Positions 58,689 through 64,000 of a stretch of 64,000 nucleotides of DNA are shown here, piece after piece. The position numbers and the translations under genes were made by a program. Origin of the DNA: Rodentibacter ratti (GTDB lineage Bacteria; Pseudomonadota; Gammaproteobacteria; Enterobacterales; Pasteurellaceae); assembly GCF_002000485.1 (NCBI RefSeq), contig NZ_MLAJ01000002.1:62001-126000 (forward strand), read 5' to 3'. The first letter of the stretch is position 1; each line of letters starts with the position of its first letter. A model generated the notes under the pieces. That model searched no databases and was not told where the DNA came from. It worked only from the letters and a program-made list of their open reading frames with translations.

Positions 58689-61496
58689 TTATTCCGATTT
58701 TGCATGTGTGGGTTCGGAATACACATGGCTAATTGCGCTATGATGCCCCGCCGCTCCTTTTCCATAGAAGTAATAACGCGATTCCGTCCATTCTACAATT
58801 GGAAAAGATTCTGCCATTTCTTCACCAGCTTTTGCAAGGGTCATTTCTGCTTTAGTGTGAGTCACTGAAGAGACCGTACCTAAACGACCTGAAAACTCGT
58901 AAGTGCGGTCAAATTTTACTGGATTTTCAACCTCAGCAGGTTCAGGTTCATTTGAAACGACTTCATTTTGCACTTTTTCCGCATTAAGACGCTCTAATGA
59001 TTCCTGTACTTTTTTCTGTACCGATTCATTTGCCGGTTGCGTAATGAAATCTAAAGCAGGTTTCACTTCTACTGAAGTATTTTCAACCACAATACCGGTC
59101 GCAGGCGTGATAAATCCTTTTTTGGTTTTTTCTTGTTCAAGCAACTCATCCACAGATAAGAAGTTATTTTCTTTTGCTGTATTCAATGCCGAATAATCGA
59201 CCCAAACTTTTCCACTTGCCAATTCAGGAGAAGAAACGGCTAAAGACAGAGGCATTGGTGATTTAGGCTCTTGACGGCGGCGACGCTGATTATTTGATAC
59301 ACGCAAGTGGCGTGGCGTACGACGCTGACGATCCTGGCGATTTTGCTTTTCTTCAACCTCTACTACTGCTTGGGTTATTTCAGCCGGTGCCGTCTCTAGC
59401 GTTTCCTCAATAATCTCAACGTTTGTTGCTACCGGCGCATGAGGCACATTGGTATTAACCGCATGATCATCAATACGCACGCGTTTTTGTAGTTCACGAC
59501 GTTGACGGCGTTGTTGTGTCGGCTGCTCTACTTTGTCACTCTTATTATCGGAAACTGGCGTAGAATTGACCGCACTTTCAGCTGGATTTTCATTTGCCAC
59601 GGAATGACGACGTAAACGGCGTTGATTACGCTCACGCGTAGAAGCGGCATTGCCCTGCTCCGTTTTTTCCGCTGCATTATTCTCTGATTTTGAACGATGC
59701 GCTACATTACGACGTTCTTGAGTGCGTCGCTGATGACGATTGTTATTACGATGATGTTTTGGTTTTTCTTCAACCACCGGTGCCGGACTGAATAATGCTT
59801 TAAGTTTTGCAATAATTTTTGCCAATAGTGACTGCTCATTAGACTTACGTTCCATTGGCGTTGGCGCTGCTTCAGAGATAGAAAGTGAGAGAGCCGCACT
59901 TTCTACTGCAGGCTGTTCAAAAACAACCGTTGTTTCGGTATTTCGTGAACCCGATGATTCATCTGGCACATCATCCTGTGCGCAGTGGATTTTTGCTAAA
60001 TTGTAACTGAGCTCATTAAGCTCTTCCCCATCACGCATACGGAATACACTAAAATTCGGTGTTTCCATCGCTTCATTCGGCACGACAATAACATCAACAT
60101 CATGACGTTTCTCAATGCTACTAATCGCTTTACGTTTTTCATTTAATAGGTAAGAAGCAATTTGCACCGGCACAATGGTGTGTACCTGCTTGGTATTTTC
60201 TTTCAATGCCTCTTCTTCAATCAAACGTAAAATTGATAAAGAAAGGGATTCATTATCACGTACTTTACCGGTTCCTTGACAACGTGGGCAAATATGATGG
60301 GAAGATTCACCGAGCGACGGGCTTAAACGCTGACGAGACATTTCCAGCAAGCCGAAACGTGAAATACGGCTAATTTGAATACGTGCACGATCTTGACGTA
60401 CCGCATCACGAATACGATTTTCCACTTCACGTTGATGACGGATCGGAGTCATATCAATAAAATCTATAACCACCAGTCCGCCCAAGTCGCGCAAACGTAA
60501 TTGGCGTGCAATTTCGTCCGCCGCTTCAAGGTTTGTATTAAGCGCGGTTTCTTCAATATCGCCACCACGTGTTGAACGCGCAGAGTTAATATCAATCGCC
60601 GTTAACGCTTCTGTTACATCAATCACAATCGAACCGCCTGACGGCAAACGCACTTCACGTTGGAATGCGGATTCGATTTGAGATTCGATTTGATAATGGC
60701 TAAAAAGCGGCACTTCGCCTTGATATAATTTCACTCGATTCACAAAATCCGGACGAACCAGTTTGATGTGCTCTTTCGCTTTTTCAAAAATCTTCGGACT
60801 ATCAATTAAAATTTCACCGATATCACGGCGTAAATAATCACGGATCGCACGCACGATGACATCACTTTCTTGGTGAATTAAAAACGGTGCAGGGCGACTT
60901 TGAGAGGCCTGTTTGATCGCTTCCCAGTGATGCAATAGAACTTTTAAATCCCATTGTAATTCTTCCGGCGATTTGCCTACGCCCGCAGTACGAACGATTA
61001 AGCCTACGCCTTCCGGTACATCAAGTGAGCTTAACGCTTCTTTTAATTCTGTGCGCTCATCGCCTTCAATACGACGAGAAATTCCACCCGCACGCGGATT
61101 GTTAGGCATAATCACCAAATAACTACCGGCAAGAGAAACAAAGGTTGTCAAAGCTGCGCCTTTATTGCCACGTTCTTCTTTATTTACTTGAACAATAACC
61201 TCTTGCCCTTCGCTTAAAATATCACGAATATTCGGACGACCTTGGAACACATAATCCGCCGGAAAATATTCTCGTGCAATCTCCTTTAACGGTAAAAAAC
61301 CGTGGCGTTCCGCACCGTAATCCACAAAAGCCGCTTCAAGGCTTGGCTCTACACGGGTAATCTTCCCTTTGTAGATATTTGCTTTTTTTTGTTCATGTCC
61401 CGGACTTTCAATATCCAAGTCAAAAAGGCGTTGTCCATCAACAAGCGCCACACGCAACTCTTCTTTTTGAGTCGCATTGATTAACATTCTTTTCAT
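58689..61496 (-). CDS. rne: Ribonuclease E
   Basis: 935 residues from the ATG at 61496; the longest frame opens with a TTG two codons upstream. RNase E is the main mRNA-decay and RNA-processing endonuclease. S1 domain (about residues 35-120), RNase-E/G catalytic core with [20 protein letters not shown] and [11 protein letters not shown] holding the two Mg aspartates, and Zn-link CPRCQGTGK near residue 404. The C-terminal half is disordered, Arg-rich ([16 protein letters not shown] and others), and ends with [20 protein letters not shown], like the PNPase-binding segment of E. coli. It is shorter than the 1061-residue E. coli protein. Confidence 0.96.
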   Translation of the reverse strand: MKRMLINATQKEELRVALVDGQRLFDLDIESPGHEQKKANIYKGKITRVEPSLEAAFVDYGAERHGFLPLKEIAREYFPADYVFQGRPNIRDILSEGQEVIVQVNKEERGNKGAALTTFVSLAGSYLVIMPNNPRAGGISRRIEGDERTELKEALSSLDVPEGVGLIVRTAGVGKSPEELQWDLKVLLHHWEAIKQASQSRPAPFLIHQESDVIVRAIRDYLRRDIGEILIDSPKIFEKAKEHIKLVRPDFVNRVKLYQGEVPLFSHYQIESQIESAFQREVRLPSGGSIVIDVTEALTAIDINSARSTRGGDIEETALNTNLEAADEIARQLRLRDLGGLVVIDFIDMTPIRHQREVENRIRDAVRQDRARIQISRISRFGLLEMSRQRLSPSLGESSHHICPRCQGTGKVRDNESLSLSILRLIEEEALKENTKQVHTIVPVQIASYLLNEKRKAISSIEKRHDVDVIVVPNEAMETPNFSVFRMRDGEELNELSYNLAKIHCAQDDVPDESSGSRNTETTVVFEQPAVESAALSLSISEAAPTPMERKSNEQSLLAKIIAKLKALFSPAPVVEEKPKHHRNNNRHQRRTQERRNVAHRSKSENNAAEKTEQGNAASTRERNQRRLRRHSVANENPAESAVNSTPVSDNKSDKVEQPTQQRRQRRELQKRVRIDDHAVNTNVPHAPVATNVEIIEETLETAPAEITQAVVEVEEKQNRQDRQRRTPRHLRVSNNQRRRRQEPKSPMPLSLAVSSPELASGKVWVDYSALNTAKENNFLSVDELLEQEKTKKGFITPATGIVVENTSVEVKPALDFITQPANESVQKKVQESLERLNAEKVQNEVVSNEPEPAEVENPVKFDRTYEFSGRLGTVSSVTHTKAEMTLAKAGEEMAESFPIVEWTESRYYFYGKGAAGHHSAISHVYSEPTHAKSE

Positions 61497-61804
61497 TGTC
61501 AATTCTCTTTTTTAAATTTTTAAAAGTACCTCAAAATAAACCGCACTTTGCTTCGCTATCGACCTCGTGTTTCTCGCGCCAGTCAATCTCACGATTGTAT
61601 GTTGCTGGGTGCATTGATAACGTTATGAAACGATAAAAGGATTGTTTAATAAAATAACGCGATATTTCACACGCGTTACAAGCAGCTTGTTTATTTTGAG
61701 AAAAAATGTTGATTATCAATGTCTTATGCCAAATGCCGCATTGAGTTTCCACCAACCAAATGAGTCATTTTTTACGTCAAATTTTATGCGTAAAAAGACG
61801 CTCT
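61497..61804 (-). promoter_or_regulatory. Long untranslated leader of rne
   Basis: From the predicted start near 61798 to the ATG is about 300 bases without a credible gene. RNase E controls its own mRNA through a long structured 5' leader in E. coli; a leader of this length suggests the same here. I did not identify a specific conserved stem. One uptake sequence lies in it (near 61539). Confidence 0.55.
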
Positions 61805-61833
61805 ATTATCCATATAAACCGATAAATTAGCAA
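61805..61833 (-). promoter_or_regulatory. Promoter of rne
   Basis: Read leftward: TTGCTA (61833-61828), 17-base spacer, GATAAT (61810-61805). Four and five matches of six to the sigma-70 consensus. Inferred start near 61798. Confidence 0.6.
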
Positions 61834-61898
61834 GGTCATAATTACCTTAGATAAGGCTTTTATGATATGATTCGCGCCAATTTCCAAAAGGTGAAAAA

Positions 61899-62870
61899 AT
61901 GACAAAAGAACAGAAAGAAAATATCATTAATTCCTCCGTGAAAATGCTCACAATTAGTGAAGATGAAGCGGCTCAGCGCATAGATAATTATTTGTTGGCA
62001 AAACTCAAAGGCGTACCCAAAAGTTTGATTTATCGCATCATTCGTAAAGGTGAAGTGCGGGTGAATAAAGGACGAATTAAGCCTGAGTATAAATTACAAA
62101 CCGGTGATGTGGTACGCATACCACCGGTGCGAACAACAGAAAAAGAGAGTGCCCCGGTATCAAAAAATTTAAATAAAGTTGCGGATCTTGAACATAACAT
62201 TCTGTTTGAAGATGAACATCTTATCATATTAAACAAACCCTCCGGAATTGCCGTTCACGGTGGGAGCGGATTGAATTTCGGCGTAATTGAAGCCTTACGC
62301 GCATTACGCCCTGAAGCCCGTTTTTTAGAATTAGTGCATCGTTTGGATCGGGATACCTCCGGTATTCTACTTATTGCTAAAAAACGTTCTGCGCTACGAA
62401 ATCTGCACGAACAGCTTCGTTTAAAAACGGTACAAAAAGATTATTTGGCACTCGTCAGAGGACAATGGCAATCACATGTTAAAGTCGTAAAAGCGCCACT
62501 ACTGAAAAATGAACTTGCCGGTGGTGAGCGTATTGTACGTGTGAGTGAACAAGGTAAGCCTTCCGAAACCCGTTTTTCTATTGAGGAACGCTATTCTAAT
62601 GCGACTCTAATCAAGGCCTCACCCATCACCGGACGAACCCATCAAATCCGTGTGCATACTCAATATGCCGGCCACCCTATTGCATTAGACAGCAAATACG
62701 GGGATAAGGATTTTGATATGCAAATACAAGCATTGGGTTTAAATCGCCTGTTCTTACACGCTTTCTCAATTCGTTTTGAACACCCCAAAACAGGGGAAAC
62801 TTTACGCTTTAATGCGCCACTTGATGAAAAAATAAAGGCGGTATTGAAAAAGTTACGGGAAAGCAAATAG
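61899..62870 (+). CDS. rluC: 23S rRNA pseudouridine synthase RluC
   Basis: 323 residues. RluC makes pseudouridines 955, 2504 and 2580 in 23S rRNA. N-terminal S4 domain (EAAQRIDNYLLAKLKGVPKS), catalytic motif LVHRLDRDTSGILLIAKKRS (aspartate near residue 149) and RTHQIRVHTQYAGHPI are present. Starts MTKEQKENIINSS. AAAAGGTGAAAAA is the ribosome site. Divergent from rne, as in enterics. Confidence 0.96.
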   Translation: MTKEQKENIINSSVKMLTISEDEAAQRIDNYLLAKLKGVPKSLIYRIIRKGEVRVNKGRIKPEYKLQTGDVVRIPPVRTTEKESAPVSKNLNKVADLEHNILFEDEHLIILNKPSGIAVHGGSGLNFGVIEALRALRPEARFLELVHRLDRDTSGILLIAKKRSALRNLHEQLRLKTVQKDYLALVRGQWQSHVKVVKAPLLKNELAGGERIVRVSEQGKPSETRFSIEERYSNATLIKASPITGRTHQIRVHTQYAGHPIALDSKYGDKDFDMQIQALGLNRLFLHAFSIRFEHPKTGETLRFNAPLDEKIKAVLKKLRESK

Positions 62871-62962
62871 ACAAATTTGGTATTTATTGTTATATTTGGA
62901 TTCGGAGACAACTCGTTTCTACCGTGATTTCATAATAACGACAACATATAAAGGATAGCAAA

Positions 62963-63241
62963 ATGGCAAAAGGACAATCTTTACAAGATCCTTACTTGAA
63001 CGCTCTACGTCGTGAGCGTATTCCTGTATCAATTTATCTGGTGAACGGGATTAAATTACAAGGACAAATTGAATCATTCGATCAGTTTGTGATTTTATTA
63101 AAAAACACCGTAAATCAAATGGTGTACAAACATGCGATTTCTACTGTTGTACCGGCACGTTCTGTTTCTCATCACAACAATAATCACCACAATGTGCAAC
63201 CGGTTGAAACGGCAGAAGAAACCCAAACACAAGCAGAATAA
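62963..63241 (+). CDS. hfq: RNA-binding protein Hfq
   Basis: 92 residues. Hfq forms hexameric rings that bind A- and U-rich RNA and help sRNAs pair with targets. Sm1 and Sm2 motifs are visible: [39 protein letters not shown] and [12 protein letters not shown] (YKH-type site). The C-terminal tail is short and His/Asn-rich ([12 protein letters not shown]), shorter than in E. coli (102 residues). AAAGGATAGCAA precedes the start. Confidence 0.98.
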   Translation: MAKGQSLQDPYLNALRRERIPVSIYLVNGIKLQGQIESFDQFVILLKNTVNQMVYKHAISTVVPARSVSHHNNNHHNVQPVETAEETQTQAE

Positions 63242-63249
63242 TCTATTAA

Positions 63250-64000
63250 ATGGATTGTAAAAAAACACCAAGTGCGGTTGAAAATTTAGCTGAAATTTCA
63301 ACCGCACTTTCTTTGCCTCAAATTCATCAACATTCAGATTCTCAGCATGACAACGCCATCGTCGTGCATACCTTTTTTTCACAAATTAAAAATCTTGACG
63401 ACCTCCAAGAATTTCTTCTATTGGTCAAATCTGCCAATGTGAATACTTTAAATGTGATTACCGCCAGTCGCAGTACTCCTCAAGCTAAATATTTTGTGGG
63501 GGAAGGAAAAGCGCAGGAAATCGCCGATGCAGTAAAAACATATAATGCTGATGTGATATTGGTTAATCATCAACTTACACCGGCTCAGGCACGTAATTTA
63601 GAGAATTTATGTAACTGCCGTGTTGTTGATCGTACGGGCGTGATATTAGATATTTTTGCCCAAAGAGCAAGATCCCACGAAGGGAAATTACAAGTAGAAT
63701 TAGCTCAATTAAAACATTTAGCAACTCGTTTGGTTCGTCGTAAAACCGGTTTAGACCAACAAAAAGGGGCTGTTGGACTTAGAGGACCGGGAGAAACACA
63801 GTTAGAGACAGATCGCCGACTCATCAAAGTGCGTATTAGTCAATTACAAAATCGTTTGGCAAAAGTAGAAAGACAACGCAACCAAAATCGTCAAACAAGA
63901 CAGAAAGCGGATATTCCGACAATTTCATTGGTTGGCTATACCAATGCGGGGAAATCAACACTTTTCAATGCGATCACACAAGCCAAAGTATATGCGGCGG
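63250..64000 (+). CDS. hflX: GTPase HflX, N-terminal part
   Basis: At least 250 residues; the gene runs off the right edge. HflX is a ribosome-splitting GTPase. The N-terminal domain is visible ([60 protein letters not shown]), then the G domain with [17 protein letters not shown] near the edge. The start ATG at 63250 gives about 35 residues before the family core; this extension is encoded by an inverted uptake-sequence pair. Eight bases after hfq, as in enterics. Confidence 0.93.
   Translation, partial: MDCKKTPSAVENLAEISTALSLPQIHQHSDSQHDNAIVVHTFFSQIKNLDDLQEFLLLVKSANVNTLNVITASRSTPQAKYFVGEGKAQEIADAVKTYNADVILVNHQLTPAQARNLENLCNCRVVDRTGVILDIFAQRARSHEGKLQVELAQLKHLATRLVRRKTGLDQQKGAVGLRGPGETQLETDRRLIKVRISQLQNRLAKVERQRNQNRQTRQKADIPTISLVGYTNAGKSTLFNAITQAKVYAA
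63269..63311. repeat. Inverted uptake-sequence pair inside the hflX 5' coding region
   Basis: AAGTGCGGTTGAAA and TTTCAACCGCACTT, perfect 14-base arms around a short spacer. It lies within the hflX N-terminal coding sequence, encoding [13 protein letters not shown]. It could form a hairpin in the hfq-hflX mRNA and act as partial terminator. Confidence 0.8.

Noticed and set aside
61531-61755. 74-codon minus-strand open frame in the rne leader
   Set aside because: No ribosome site and no resemblance to known leader peptides; I treat the region as untranslated leader.
63269-63311. CRISPR-like or insertion-sequence end
   Set aside because: The inverted repeat is two copies of the uptake sequence, the same unit that recurs across the window; no transposase or target duplication is present.

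Overview
The window comes from a gammaproteobacterium of the family Pasteurellaceae. The evidence is dense repetition of the Haemophilus-type DNA uptake sequence AAGTGCGGT (over 40 copies on both strands by eye, often in opposing pairs that form terminators), gene content and gene order that match Haemophilus influenzae in long blocks as I remember that genome, moderate AT richness, and CCA-encoding tRNA genes. Haemophilus, Aggregatibacter, Pasteurella and Rodentibacter all use this uptake word, so I do not name a species. Almost everything is chromosomal core; there are no insertion sequences, prophage genes, CRISPR arrays or rRNA.

Layout: 1-5046 is a cytochrome c maturation operon read leftward (ccmA-B-C-D-E-F and the start of ccmG/dsbE). 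sodA follows on the + strand. 6019-12289 is a leftward block: a small membrane methyltransferase-like protein, yfgM, hisS, ispG, rodZ, a PilW/PilF-like lipoprotein and rlmN. 12529-17099 reads rightward: a PBP7-type endopeptidase and the yfeABCD iron/manganese ABC transporter with a Fur-like box. 17132-26538 reads leftward: rlmC, nagZ, a YcfL-like lipoprotein, hinT, ppiD, mntP, mnmE, yidC, yidD, rnpA, rpmH. dnaA-dnaN-recF (26871-30441) diverges from it. 30554-36888 is the isc iron-sulfur operon (iscR-S-U-A-hscB-DUF2625 gene-hscA-fdx-iscX) with a very good IscR box. trmJ, two identical tRNA-Lys genes and the pal-tolB-tolA-tolR-tolQ-ybgC cluster follow, then cydA-cydB-cydX-ybgE (42961-46072) and a small secreted orphan. 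46850-50400 carries ruvB, ruvA, ruvC, yebC and nudB. aspS lies at 52235-54004; cmoA, gloA, rnt, a transporter with a histidine attenuator, priC, tRNA-Ser, rne, rluC, hfq and the start of hflX close the window.

The most unusual part is 50401-52200, between nudB and aspS. It is visibly AT-rich and holds an unrecognised seven-helix membrane protein gene, a decayed second copy of the aspS 3' end still followed by a terminator, and a frameshifted, truncated gene for the PUA/EVE-like N-terminal domain found in some restriction endonucleases. This looks like a small accessory insertion made by recombination through aspS, with a defence gene now in decay. The second strong point is a complete histidine attenuator (leader peptide with HHRHH, anti-terminator, terminator) in front of a YuiF/NhaC-type transporter, which marks that transporter as a likely histidine permease. 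Other regulatory sites found by eye are an IscR type-1 box overlapping the trmJ stop, FNR-like boxes before sodA and in the cydA upstream region, a Fur-like box before yfeA, and consensus-like promoters for rpmH, trmJ, tRNA-Lys, tRNA-Ser and rne. I found no convincing new multi-gene system; the nudB-aspS insert is the best candidate for something undescribed.
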